Shown here in pieces: positions 11,297 through 22,129 of a DNA stretch of 64,000 bases; the first letter of the stretch is position 1, and each line of letters begins with the position of its first letter. The notes under the pieces were generated by a model. The model did no database searches, was not told the origin of the DNA, and was given only the letters and a program-made list of their open reading frames with translations. The DNA is from Chionoecetes opilio (taxonomy: Eukaryota > Arthropoda > Malacostraca > Decapoda > Majidae), in contig JACEEZ010018289.1 of NCBI GenBank assembly GCA_016584305.1, positions 1 through 64,000 on the forward strand, given 5' to 3'. Both the position numbers and the translations under genes were made by a program.

Positions 11297-12304
11297 CTAT
11301 GCCAATCCGCCGTAAGACTTCTTGACGGACCCGCCGTCATTATGGACTGCGCTACCAAGGTATGTAAAACTTTCCAAGATCTCAATGTCCTCGCCACACG
11401 CATGAACAGACTGTACTGCTTCATCTAGTAAGTCTCCAAACACCTGAACCTTGGTCTTGAGCCAGGAGACCTTAAGTCCCAAAGGCTTTGCCTCCTCGTG
11501 CAGCGCCTCGAGAGCCATCACCAGGACCTCCAGCGACTCAGCAAAGATTACTGCACCATCGGCAAAAACAAGATCAGTGATCTTGGTGTTGCCAACGGAT
11601 GCTCCACAATCACTTTGATCTACAACCTTGTCCAATACCCAGTCCATACAAGCGTTGAAAAGTGATGGGGCAAGGACGCACCCTTGCCTCACTCCTGTAT
11701 TCACAGGAAAGAAGCTGGATACACCTGCCCCACACTTCACAGCACTCTCAGTCCCAGAATACAGACCACTTATCAAACCAATAGTCCTTGCAGGAATCCC
11801 GCGAAGTCGCAGAAGATCCCAGAGTGACTCACGATGCACTGAGCCAAACGCCTTCTTGAGATCAACATAGGCTGCAAGCATTCCCTGTCGAAACTCACGT
11901 CGGCGTTCCACCAGGACACGAAGCGCTAGGATACGGCCCGTTGTTGACTTAGCAGGCGTGAACCCAGACTGCTGAGGTCTCTGATGCTTCACCAGATGAC
12001 TGCAAATTCGTGTCAGCAATAGATGGGCAAGCACCTTGCCTGGTACGCTGAGCAGTGTAATACCGCGGTAATTGTTGCAGTCCTGACGGTCCCCTTTCCC
12101 TTTCCAGAGAGGGACGACCAGCCCCCTTTTCCAGTCAGGAGGAATGGTACCTGATTGCCATACGGCAGTCAGGACAGCATGCAGCCCGTGGATCATGGCC
12201 TCACCCCCAGTTTTGAGGACCCCCGCACTGATTTTCAAACACCAGTGCTTTCCCCCCTCAATTTTGCTAACCTCCGATTTCGAAAGAGGGGTGGGTTTCG
12301 TCAA
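11297..12304 (-). pseudogene. Non-LTR reverse transcriptase with damaged motifs
   Basis: RT motifs are in order: NYRGITLLSVPGK (about residue 79), QQSGFTPAKS (111), AAYVDLKKAFGSVH (144), NTGVRQGCVLAPSLFN (202), and KITDLVFADGAV (241). The catalytic D148 is kept. In motif A the conserved AFD is AFG (residue 154), and in motif C the DD is DG (residue 250). Both point to loss of activity. The protein ends early (VKKSYGGLA) by frameshift. Confidence 0.85.
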
Positions 12305-12530
12305 TGGGGATGGGATCCACCCCTGTAACCCAGTGGGTGAAGCTGCTCAATTGGAGGGTCCACCGTGAACAATGCCCAAAGTACTCAGCCCAACGAGCCA
12401 TTGCCTCCATGTCCGAACGAGGCCCCATCTGCTGTTCGAATAGCACTTGCCCGAGAAGGAATTTGGAATGGGCTTCTTCGGGGCTGGGTGGGCGGGTGGG
12501 AGGTCTTAGCTTTAAAATGCCCCTCGACAT
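12267..12530 (-). pseudogene. Linker upstream of the RT of the same element
   Basis: This carries AHSKFLLGQVLFEQQ and ARWAEYFGHCSRW, typical of the endonuclease-to-RT linker (ARWAEYF followed by L). It overlaps the RT frame by about 40 bases in another frame, so an indel lies near 12270. Confidence 0.6.
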
Positions 12531-13390
12531 CCTCAGCGAGATCCTGACAACTCTCCTTGTCTCTCCTCAGGAGGGTTCTAGTCCGGCGTGACAGAGTCCT
12601 GGTGGTCCGGGTTTCCCCGCAACCCTCCCGACTCTCCTCGATTTTCCCTCACTTTCCGGAGCAAAAACCCGTTTGACCCGGGCGCTCCCAATACACTACT
12701 GGCCCTGTAAGTTTCAGTTTAAGGGGTACCCCAAGTTTTCAGGATCCGGAGACAGAACATAAAAAAACCCATTTAACTGCCAAAAAACTCAGGCACTGTA
12801 ACCCTTTTCGTTTCCCCCGATTAACGGGTTTGGGTTACCCTCTTGAGTTCTTTTACTTGCATGAGCCTTTTGTACAAAACAATCTACTTCAAAAAACCCC
12901 ACCCCCCCCACGGGCCCCCCCCCCCCCCCCCACCCCCCCCCCCCCCCCCTCCCCCACCCCCCCCCCCCCCCCCCTTAAAATTTCAGAAGCAGAAACGTTG
13001 GTGTTTTTGGTATGGAGCCATGGGGCCCCAAAAAAAATAACCGTACCATTCTCACAGTGCCAGTAGTGCTTTAAAGTGCCCAGACAATGAGTGTGTCCCG
13101 AGGGGGAAAGGGTCTAATACAGAGTCGAGTTTGGCGAGAAACTCCTTCTCTTCATTTTTGCACTCGGTAGGAGCGTAACGCAAAAGAGACAAAAAAACCC
13201 AGAGTGTGTTTCATCCTCCCCCATTATACGCTCACACCGGAGAAACCTCAACAACGACGGCTGCGTTAGTGGAGATGCCTATAGTCCCCCGGACAGGGGG
13301 CCCATTGCCTCCCGGGCCCAGTAGAAGGGAAACCCCCACTGCTAGTCTCGCTGAAGGGGTTGGGTTTACACACCCCTTTTCACATCATGG
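12531..13390. other. 5' part of the insertion; low-quality sequence with C-run
   Basis: No domain recognised. A C-rich run at 12904-12974, broken by single bases, and many doubled bases suggest poor consensus quality. The apparent proline-rich ORF at 12830-13066 is this run. Confidence 0.4.
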
Positions 13391-13588
13391 GATGTGAATG
13401 GGTTGGCGTTAATACTCATTTTACACCCAGATTTCAAGAAAGTTAAAGGGCTATCTGGATAGTCTGTGTTTGGGGGGCCCGAAGGCCCCCCAAATAGCCC
13501 CCGCATAGTACCCAAAAAAGCGCCCGGGGGGCGGCTTTGCTGCTAGTTTTTAAAAGTAAAAAACTAAAATACCAAAAGAAGCCGGTAA

Positions 13589-14785
13589 ATTTTTACGATA
13601 GGACCAAATTTTCCCTCACTTGGGGAGCATGGTTTTTTTTTACCTTATTGTTTTCTTGAGACTTTTCTCTGAGCTTTCCGTCGAAAAAACAATATTTGGG
13701 AGATAAGAACTTTTTAGGGGGGAGGGGGATAGTTTCCTTTTTCCCAAAATGCCTCCCCTTCCTTTTTTGTGACCGAACATAGGTGGGCGTTTCGCGATAA
13801 CGTATGGGGTTATCGGTTATCCGATAATTTTTTACCCGGTTATCGTTCATCGGTATTCCCCCCGATATTTTTTGGTTCCAATCTAGCGAAAATCGAAATT
13901 TTTTTTTTTGGTTCCATTTTAGCAAGGGCGAGCCGCGTTTGCTTGGGGGGCAGAAATAGGTGGGTCCGAGCTGGGAACCGAACAAGGGTCAAACCCAGCT
14001 AACCGTTTTGACGTTTTCTCAAAACGTTCGCTCACTTCAGTCTCTCACCAGCTGTGGGGGGGGAGGTTTTTGCTCCTGCGGCCCCCAGTTTTACGCTTCT
14101 TTGATGTTTTTTTTTCCCTATGTTCCCGTGTTTCTTTTACTGATAGCATTTAAATTTTTTTTTAAAAAAATCAAATCGTTATCGCTAGTATGGGGAATTT
14201 TGGTTTTATTGATTTATGGGTTATCCCCTTTTTGGACAAAAAAATTTCCCCATTTATCATTTTTGGGTTTACGCTGAAAGGTTACGTTACGTTTACGGTT
14301 ATCGTGAAAAATTTTTTTTCGTCATCCCCCCACCTATAGACCTGCATCGCTTCCCTTCCCTTTCCCAAAACCAAACCTAAAACCTTACCAAACCTCCCCA
14401 AACCTAACCTAAACCTAACCTAACCTAACAAACCCAAACCCTTTACCTTACCTTACCTAATTTTTAAAACCTCCTAATTTTCCCCAAAAATATAAAATTT
14501 TAAAAAAAATCCCAAAACCCCCGAGTTTAAACCTCCTAGCCAGGGGTACGCACGGAAAAATATCGAAACAAAAAAATTTTAGGTCACAAAGAAGAAGAGG
14601 GAGGCTTTTTGCAAAAAGGGAAATTTATGCCCCCCCCCCCACCAAAAAATGTTTATATATCCGAAACTTTTGATTTGCGACGGAAAGCTCAAAGAGAAAA
14701 TGTTCTTTAGAATACTGTCAATAAGGAAAAAAAAAAAACCATGCCCCCCAATTGTGTGGGGGAATTTGGTCCTATCGTAAAAAAT
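13589..14785. mobile_element. TIR element TTTACGATAGGACC, about 1.2 kb
   Basis: Inverted ends: TTTTTACGATAGGACCAAAT at the left and the reverse complement at 14763-14785. The match continues inwards with interruptions (CCC runs, then GCATGG and T or A runs). A decayed relative of the left end lies at 17085-17280. No transposase was recognised, so the superfamily is unknown. The sequence flanking both sides resumes the repeat interrupted by the Helitron. Confidence 0.6.
14392..14455 (-). repeat. Short (TTAGG)n-like tract
   Basis: CCTAA units in tandem with errors (AACCTAACCTAAACCTAACC and onward). TTAGG is the arthropod telomere unit; here the tract is short and internal. Confidence 0.6.
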
Positions 14786-15090
14786 ACCGAAATCCCTTTA
14801 TGAGAGTGAAGAAATTGCATAAACTTAAATTTTTCGCCATTGAAATTTTGGAAAAAAACATTTTACTGAAACATAAAATAGAAGCGGAATTTTTTTAGCT
14901 TTCCATTGATATATTTCTTTTTCTGATAAATGAATTAGAACCATGCAAAAATTTAGCTTTAATTAAAAAATACCCTTTATAAATGGGAAAAATTTTCCCG
15001 ATGATGTTTTTTATTTAGTTCCCCTAATTTATGCAGGTTTCAAATTCTTTTATCAAAAAACAAAATATATCAATGGAAAGCTAAAAAAAA
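14786..15090. repeat. Dispersed repeat shared with 47.84-48.02 kb
   Basis: Both copies contain GTGAAGAAAT, then a stretch ending CTTTTTCTGATAAATGAAT and AAAAATTTAGCTTTAA. The beginning (GAGAGTGAAGAAAT) also continues the 20.9-kb repeat. Nature unknown. Confidence 0.5.
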
Positions 15091-15291
15091 TTCCGCTCTA
15101 TTGATATGTTCATGTAAATTTAGGTCTTAAAAAATCGTCCGGGGCCCTTTCATCATTCCGTTTAAATGAATCAAATCATGCTTTAAACGAGATATCAAAA
15201 ATATTTATCACTTTTGCTCGTCAGCCTTTTTTTAAGTAACCCGCAATAAAAATTGAAAATTCCCTGATTCTCAAAACACCCCTAAAGGGTT

Positions 15292-15732
15292 TTGCAGACG
15301 ATGCGCCCGGGCTCGGTAAAAGTAGAAAAAAGGAAAGCGCTCTCCCCGCGCGTTTCAGAAGGACGTAAACACGGAGTAAATATAGTATTTGAAGTTTTTT
15401 GGGGTTTTGATGATTTTTATTGCGATATGCCAAATGCATGCACCTTTAGGGTGCAAAAGACAGCTTGCCTTTCGAGAGATTTGCAAATTTCCGATAAAGG
15501 GACAACGTTAAATGTAGGAAAAGGGGTTTGTGGGCGGACAAAGCAAATTAAAAAGGGGAAGTTGACTTTTGAAAGGATTTGTAGTGATCATTTCCCAGCG
15601 GGTTTGCTACAGCAACTGGATAAAAAGTTCTATGAGGAATCAAAAAATTTGAATTTGAAGGATAAGTTCCAGGTCCGACAATCTCCCCGAGGGCCCCTGC
15701 TCCATCTTGCTTCGCCCAAAAACAAGAGCTAA
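15292..15732 (+). pseudogene. THAP-domain-like fragment
   Basis: The C-terminal half of a THAP-type zinc finger seems visible: KLTFERICSDHFPAGLLQQL carries the ICSDHF signature. Upstream, MPNACTFRVQKTACLSRD could be the start, with the first Cys pair partly lost. THAP domains occur in P-element-like transposases and in cellular DNA-binding proteins. The region lies in noisy sequence, so residues are unreliable. Confidence 0.4.
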
Positions 15733-17080
15733 GAACTGCCCCCCCCCCTGGCCCTGTCCCAAATGCCAGACTCCTGATGGACAGGGTTCTCTCTCAGTCT
15801 CCCCACCCTCATACTAGAAACTAGCCCACCCACTCCAAAACGCCCTCGATCTGCTGCAGGAAGGGGGAAAGAAATTAAGGAACCCTGTCAATGAGTATTT
15901 CAGTATCCCCTCTCTTGTTTTGCTTTCCTTGGGTTGGAAAAATTCTAGACCTTTTCCCCCCCTTATTAGTGGGGTTTTTTTGGGGAAAAATTTTAGTGTT
16001 TCCCATACTCTCCCATTCCCCAAAAAAGTTTGGGGACCGTGAGAATGGGTTTTTAGGTGGGGAACAAATATGCATCGGCAACACGAAATTTTTAAAAGTT
16101 TTGGGGGGGGGTTAAAGTTCCTAGTCTAGGGTAATTTCCTTATATTAAGGGGAAAATTTTCCTAAAACCAAAGTTAACCTAACCTAACCTAACCCAGCAA
16201 GGGCTGACCCCCGTAAAACCCAAACCCAACCCCAAATTTAAATACCCCAACCCAAAAAAATAAACTAACCTCCCAGCGGGGGTTGGGGGGGGGGGTTTTC
16301 GCACTTCGGGCCCTTCTTGAGGATCGGCAGCTTCAAAATTTTTTGACTCAGAAGAAATCCAAAGAATTTTTTCCCAGTTCTAGGGAATTTTTTCAACACC
16401 CAAACTCAAAACGATGTGTTTTGGGTGCATATTTTGTACCCCCGCCAAAAACCCCATTCCCCGGGCCCCGCTTGTTTTTTGGGGGAGGGGGAGTAGGGCA
16501 AAAAACCCAGAAAAAACCTTTTTTTTTCTACTGCAGTTTAATGCATTACAAAGGCACGTAGTTATAACATCCCCAACTTTCGATCTGATTATTTGCGTGA
16601 CCCGGAACTGTTGCTGATATTAAATTTTGGTAAAAATTTTAGAGTCCCGCCCGTCATTATTTATTTTTTTTTTTCATCGGCAGGCCTAACTATCCCTTCA
16701 GATACTTCTACAAAGTAAATTTTAAAGTGGGGGGGGGATGCCCCCTTCAAACCCCCCCCCCCCCCCCCCCTTTGGGCTCCCTAAAATAATTTACTAACCT
16801 TACCAACCTTTCCAAAAAAGCTCCGTCTAATTCTAATGCAGGAAAAAATAAAATTTTACCAGGATTGGTTAGGGTAGAGGTTTGTCCCCTTTTTTTTTGG
16901 AATTCTCGCTAGGGGGGTTATAGTGGGTTAGGTTTTGGGTTTTAGTGAGGTTAGATTTGTCTGAACCATATTTTTTTTGAGGGGTCCAGGGGGGTTTATG
17001 GGGGGGGGGGCATCTCTCCCCCATTTTTTAATTTTTAAGAGGTATTGACGGGATCTGTGGAGGGGGGAGGGAAAAAAAAA
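15733..17080. other. Unassigned low-complexity sequence
   Basis: Homopolymer-rich, with a short CCTAA tract at 16174-16195 and poly-C at 16748-16772. The ORFs seen here have no domain and follow homopolymer runs. Confidence 0.4.
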
Positions 17081-17084
17081 TATT

Positions 17085-17280
17085 ATTTACACTAGGACCC
17101 GAAAATTTCCCTACGAATTGGGGGTGGTTTGGTCTGTTTTTCTTATTAGATTTTTAAAAATTTTCTCAATGAGCTTCCCTCACAAAAAAAAAAAAAATTT
17201 TGGAGTATGAATTTTTAGGGAGGAGAGAAAGTGTTACGGGCGGGGATTTTCCCAACTTAGTGGGATGTGGTTTCTGAGTG
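17085..17280. mobile_element. Fragment related to the TTTACGATAGGACC element
   Basis: CTAGGACCCGAAAATTTCCCT is followed by TTTCTCAATGAGCTTCCCTC, an A-run and a GGAGTATGAATTTTTAGGG stretch. This parallels the order at 13601-13720. The opposite end was not found. Confidence 0.45.
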
Positions 17281-17385
17281 AAACTAGCTGTAGCTTTTAA
17301 AATAACCCTAAGATTTTTTCCCAAAGTCCTTTATTTGTTCCTACACACAAATTTTCAAAATTTTCCTTACTTACCCAAACCAGGT

Positions 17386-18253
17386 AATGGCTAGACATTT
17401 TTTTAGCCAGTCCCCTATTGGCTTTGGGGCCAGGCTTTGTCCCCGGGCGGGTGCCATTAATGTTTTCGGTGGGGGAAAGGGTTCCGTCTGGGGGGGGGTT
17501 TAGGCCCCAGTTCCTCCCACGGGGTAGCAGGGTGCGCAGAGAGACACCCGAAGTAAATTGCATGTGGGGCGATAGGAAATTTAGGGATGCATAATAAAAA
17601 AACAGGTTAGAAAATATTTTAGATGAGCCGAAGTGGCAACGCGCCCCCAGCCCCCCATCTTGGAGCAGCCGGTCGGGCAGGGGGACCTCCTCGGCCCCCA
17701 CTCTGTTCAGGTCACGGCCACGACTACACCCCCCCACCCAGGACGTCTTGGACCTCTCGCCCCCCTCCTTCCAGTTCCCCCCGTGTCTGGTGCTTGATTC
17801 CCGCTAACAGACGCGGGGAAGTCATACCGCGAGGAGAAGGAGGGGTTTGGGAGAGGCCCGACGAAGCTGGGGGGCAAGGAGCGAGTCGTAGACAGGAAGC
17901 GCCACGTGTGGGCGCGACGAGGACCACAGGGTCGAGGTACAGGTTCTTTTAAAAATAATCCATAACCCCTTTTTCTATTCCCCAGCCAGATAACGAAGCG
18001 GGAGGCTAATAGGCATAGTAGGGAAGATATTTAGGGCGTGATTGAGTGGATGAAACTTGTGTTGGGGGGTGCTTTTTTTTGTTTTGTGTAGATCTTGTAA
18101 ATAAACTAGTAAATTTTTACCAAGTGTTTTTTGTTTTCCCTGTATGAGTCCCGGGTGATAGCTTTATATGAAAACAAACAACCCGAAGGTATTTAATTAT
18201 TGAGAGGTAGTGAATCTAAGACTTAAAACCCAATAAAAAATCAAACCTTTACA
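17386..18253 (+). repeat. 5' LTR (noisy consensus)
   Basis: It matches 19482-20398 in order throughout. Most differences replace a base by its neighbour or drop one, for example CCAGCCGCCATC reads CCAGCCCCCCATC. The start is approximate because of this noise. Confidence 0.6.
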
Positions 18254-19481
18254 AGTGGAGCCCCACAAGGCTCATTTTTGTAGTCCAGGAGTACAAGGGG
18301 AATTATTCTAGACCAAGTAGCACCGCCATCATGAGTATTCAGAGTATAAGGGAAAAGGGGGGAGTCGATAGCTATGGGGCCAAAAAAAATAAAGAGTATG
18401 TTCTCAGTAGGGAAAGTGAGGGTAAAAAAGGAAGATAGGGGGAGGAGAGACAGGAGAAGGGAAGAGAGCGAAGAGAGAGGGGAGAAAAAATTGAAGGAAA
18501 AAGAGGAGGAGAAGAAAGAGAGAGAGAAATAGGGAGAGAGAGATGGAATTTATACCGCGAGTTTATAACTCCCCGGGGCCCCGAAGTTTCAATTCGTCGT
18601 GCCTGAAAAATATCGAGCCGTATTCGAGTTGATCATGCGTGCCACAGGTGCCCACTCGAGCAGGGAAAAAAAAAACGTGGAAACGTATCGCCCAGAAATT
18701 TTATTGGCCCCGGGATGGGGCCCTGATTTGAGCAGATGGGGGATTCCTGCGAAGGTGTCAAAACGAACGACAGCGACATAGAGCGTATGAACCCCACGAG
18801 TACAAAGAGGAAAAAGATGGGGTTTGTAGGGTTAAAAGCCCATCCCTCAGAGTTAGGGGAAAGGGGCTTCCAGGGCGGGCCTTTTAGGCTTCCCTTTTGG
18901 GGGTTTCCCCCACGGCGGGAGTTAGCCTGGATTAAGAAAGTTAGGAGGAGGACTCCCGGGCTGCGCCTGATAGGCTTTTTTTAGGGGATCCTCCCCGGGG
19001 GCATGTTTGCCTGGATTAAGAATGCATGTCCCCTAACATTTTCCCAGCTGGCAGGGTGCATTATTTAGGAAATCATAGGCAGGGGGACAGGATTGAATTT
19101 TTGAACACTATTGTATACGTACCATGTTCTTCCCTGTACCCCTACATATGTTATACATACCCTACGCCCCATAACTTTTTTTTAAAAAATTTTACGCGTC
19201 TGACGTCCCGATTGGGGCCAAAAACGGGGTTTTCTAGAAAATTTGGGGTTTTTACCCCTAGTTTGAACTTTAAAGTAAATGCGGGGTTTTTCCATCTTTG
19301 GGTTTCAAACAAAACCCCTGTAAACGGTTTTAAAATACACACACCACAGGTGTCGGATGTGTGACTGCTTATTTAGGGCGGATCAATGTTTGATAATTTT
19401 CATTTACCTGCATGATGCTATAAATGTTCAGGTATCGGGAAATTCTTTTGCGGAAAGAAATTTTATCTAGGTGGGGGGGAA
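18254..19481 (+). other. Interior of the LTR element
   Basis: It starts with the putative PBS (TGGAGCCCCACAAGG at 18256). Purine-rich GGGAGGAGAGACAGG-type repeats run from about 18410 to 18545, then two short ORFs of unknown product. It ends in a polypurine tract at 19471-19481. Confidence 0.5.
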
Positions 19482-20398
19482 TGTAAGCTAACATTTTTAT
19501 ATGATTTAGTCCCCATTTTGCGCTTGGCGCCCCGGCTGTTGTCCCCCCTGGCGGATGCCCGTTAATGTTTTTTTTGGTGGCGGGAAAAAGGGTTCCATCG
19601 GGGAGGGGTTTAGGGTCATAGTTTTCCCCCCCCACGAGGAGCAGGGTGCGTAGAGAGACACCCGAAGTAAATTGCATGTGGTGGCTGATAGGAATTCAGG
19701 CATGCATAATAAGAAACAGGGTATAGAAAATATGTTTAGATGAGCCGAAGTGGCAACGCGCCACCAGCCGCCATCTTGGAGCAGCCAGGTCGAGGCAGGG
19801 CGACCTGCCTCGGCCCCCACTCTGTTACAGGTCACGGCCACGACTACACCTCCCCCAGCCGAGGACGTCTTCTGGACCTCTCGCCACCTCCTTCCAGTTC
19901 CCCGCGTGTCTGGTGCTTGATTCCTGCTAACAGACGCAGGGCAAGTCATACCGCGAGGAGAAGGAGGGCTTGGTAGAGGCAGACGCAAGCTGGGAGCAAG
20001 GAGCGAGTCGCTAGACAGGAAGTCGACCACGTGTGTGCGCGACGAGGACCACAGGCTCGAGGCTACAGGTTCTTATAATCATAATCCATAACCCCTTATA
20101 TCTATTCCCCAGCCAGATAACCAGAAGCGGTAGGCTATCATAGGCATATGTAGGGAAGATATTTAGGGCGTGATTGAGTGGATGAATCTTGTGTTGGGGG
20201 GTGCTATTTGTGTTATGTGTAGATCTTGTAAATAAACTAGATAAGGTGTTTACCAAGTGTTTATTGTTTACCCTGTATGTAGTCCTGGACTGATAGCTTC
20301 ATAGTGAGTCAAACAAACAACCCGAAGGTGATTTAATTATTGAGAGGTAAGTGAAGTCTAAGTACTTAAAACCCCCAGTAAAAATCAAAACCTTTACA
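19482..20398 (+). repeat. 3' LTR
   Basis: 917 bp with termini TGTAAG and CTTTACA, AATAAA near 20231, and the polypurine tract directly upstream. From about 19640 onwards the sequence is clean, unlike the 5' LTR. Confidence 0.65.
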
Positions 20399-20402
20399 CC
20401 AT

Positions 20403-20505
20403 GTTTTGGAGAAGTGCCAGTTCCTCCTGCTGAACCTCAGGCTCCGCTAACACCTGTTCATCCACCTCATACTCTGGCTCAAACATATAGGGTTGGGATC
20501 CCCTG
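20403..20505 (-). pseudogene. Acidic protein fragment, unknown
   Basis: The minus strand reads RGSQPYMFEPEYEVDEQV and continues with EVQQEELALLQNM. The PYMFEPE type of motif is seen near the N-terminus of some transposon-associated proteins; the family could not be fixed. No start or further exons were found. Confidence 0.25.
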
Positions 20506-20689
20506 ACAATCTGAGGTTAGTTTTCCTCATATACGCGACCAGCGTCATTTCTTTCGGTCTCAGATTGAGCAATGAGCATCGTACTCTAGATCTGTCACAG
20601 TGACATATTCACTGTCTGACACCGCAGTAACAATCGCTCATCATAACATTTGCCGACAGGTGTCAGACAGATGTTTACATTGGAGCCTT

Positions 20690-20900
20690 ACTCTTCTGAC
20701 GTCATCAATTATTGTCGTAGTCCTGTTGGAGGGAAGATTTTTTTTTTCGCGCGCTTTTTACAAAAGTCGTATTTTTACGGAAATAAGGCCTGGAAATCAA
20801 TTATTTTTGGTGGATTAGGTGTTTTGAATGTACATTCAACATAATTAGGCAAAAAAAAAATGGGTCTGGACGATTACTTTAACGCAAAATATTAAATGGC
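20690..20900 (-). mobile_element. Partial copy of the TTAA foldback family
   Basis: It ends GGTCTGGACGATTACTTTAA (20860-20880 region). The upstream part contains AAAAGTCGTATTTTTACGG and GGTGGATTAGGTGTTTTGAA, the same order as the reverse complement of 34562-34700. Only one end is present. Confidence 0.6.
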
Positions 20901-21190
20901 GAAGAGTTTTAAGTTAATATTAAGTTCATGCATATTTCTTCACTCTCTTATAATGGCATTTCTTTAGTGTATTTAACTGTTTATTATTTTATAATATTAT
21001 AGAACAAACATTTGCGAAGATAACAGTATATCATTTATACTGATAAACCACAGGAAGGGAAATGGGGGTGATGTTCGAAAATGTCAGGAATCGCAAAACT
21101 GGCCTCCACTGGTCATGGGCGGGCTGGTGCGGGGCGAGTAGCAAGTCCAGTATAGAGTAGTCCTTGCCCTAGGTATTATTATGATTTAGG
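20900..21190 (-). repeat. Family R repeat, copy without Helitron
   Basis: Inverted relative to 10090-10275 and 13547-13585. It is continuous across the point where Helitron 1 sits in that copy (TTCTATAATA next to TTATAAAATAATAAAC on its own sense strand). Confidence 0.6.
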
Positions 21191-21305
21191 TCATCCTCGA
21201 GCCTGACAATTTTAACCTGTCTCATCGTGTAGATCTCCTCATTCTGAGTCTTATGAACCCCATTTCACATGGCGCAATTGAGTATAAATAAAGGCAATAC
21301 ATATA

Positions 21306-22073
21306 CAGGGAGGTCCCGTTATACGAGCATTCGGTATACGAGAATCCGATGATACGAGATGTGTAAATTAGGATCTGTTTTCAATATATGAGATCTAAAA
21401 TTCAATGATACGACATTCAAACTGGGGTGAGTAAAATAATCAAGTTAAAAATGCTCACCATACCACTCCCAGGCTGGACAAAGGGGGATTTGGTTGACCC
21501 CAGTGAGGTCACCCCTAGCAAGCCATGACCTGAAGGGTAATTAAGCATATGGCGTGGCCTGACATTTAGGGATAATTAGCAGATGTGCGGCCCCAACCTT
21601 GGGACCGCAGTCAGGTCACCCCTAGCAAGGCGTGACCTGAAGGGTAATTAGGCATATGGCGCGGCCTGACCTTTAGGGGTTAAGCAGGTGTGCGGCCCAA
21701 GCCTTGGGACCCCTACACTACCTTCTCTTGTATCACACGGCGTCCCCTACATTACAACGTCTTTTTTGCTTGTTATGCATGTTTTATGTTTAATTAATGT
21801 GCAGTTATGTTATTTTGTGTGCTATTTTCTTTTTCAGAATGCTTTTTCTACAGAATAGGTAGTACAGTGTGGGTGATATAGACGCTGTGTGTTTGTTGTG
21901 TTTGCTCTAGTTTATTTTAGCTTGAAAAACATGATTTTTTTTCTTTTTTTAATTGATGAGGCCCTGGAACCAAACCTATATTTTACCATTAATTATGTGT
22001 TTCGTTATACGAGATTTCGCTTTACGAGTATGCCAGGTGGAACCTAACTGCTCGTATCTTCGGGACCTCCCTG
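21306..22073 (+). mobile_element. TA-target MITE family A (CAGGGAGGTCCCG), intact copy
   Basis: The ends CAGGGAGGTCCCGTTATACG and CGTATCTTCGGGACCTCCCTG are near-perfect inverted repeats, flanked by TA on both sides. The subterminal zone repeats TATACGAG several times. About 768 bp, no transposase. A TA target and CAG start suggest a pogo/Tigger-type source. Other copies: 48025-51480 (split), 51487-52238 and 54954-56765 (split). Confidence 0.8.
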
Positions 22074-22129
22074 TACTACCGAAAATCTACTGTTATTTCA
22101 GCCAGAAACGGTTAAGTTAGGTGAAATCA

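Larger units (their letters stand above)
10748..13390 (-). mobile_element. RTE/CR1-like non-LTR element inserted in Helitron 1
   Basis: The insertion is flanked by a perfect 9-bp duplication GATGTGAAT (10739-10747 and 13391-13399). Its 3' tail is a short TGAT/ATTG microsatellite (10748-10761), and RT and C-terminal coding lie on the minus strand. It interrupts the Helitron exactly within sequence intact in copy 2. The upstream half (12531-13390) has no recognised domain and lies in a noisy part of the assembly. Confidence 0.75.
10276..13546 (+). mobile_element. Non-autonomous Helitron, copy 1, interrupted
   Basis: The 5' end is TCTATAATAATATAAG preceded by A. The 3' end has a GC-rich stretch corresponding to the copy-2 hairpin, then GCGGCTTTGCTGCTAG followed by T, giving a CTRR terminus and A/T target. 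No TIR or target duplication is expected. The sequence left of 10276 and right of 13546 joins into a continuous match with the inverted paralogue at about 20.9-21.0 kb, an empty-site test of both ends. Internally it has TG repeats, a GGGTGA-type minisatellite and a non-LTR insertion (10748-13390). Native length would be about 0.63 kb. No Rep/helicase. Confidence 0.7.
17386..20398 (+). mobile_element. LTR retrotransposon with non-coding interior
   Basis: Two direct copies of about 0.9 kb flank a 1.2-kb interior. The right copy begins TGTAAGCTAACATT after a purine tract (AGGTGGGGGGGAA) and both end CCTTTACA, giving TGTAA/TTACA ends. After the left copy comes AGTGGAGCCCCACAAGG, a plausible primer binding site beginning TGG. 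The interior has a purine-rich stretch and no recognisable gag or pol, so it would depend on another element. Confidence 0.6.

Noticed and set aside
12830..13066. Proline-rich ORF
   Set aside because: Made by a C-run in low-quality sequence.
13593..13985. 130-codon minus-strand ORF in the TTTACGATAGGACC element
   Set aside because: It reads out of a TIR in noisy sequence, with no transposase motif.
14392..14455. Telomere end
   Set aside because: The TTAGG tract is only about 60 bp, imperfect and internal, with similar tracts elsewhere in repeats.
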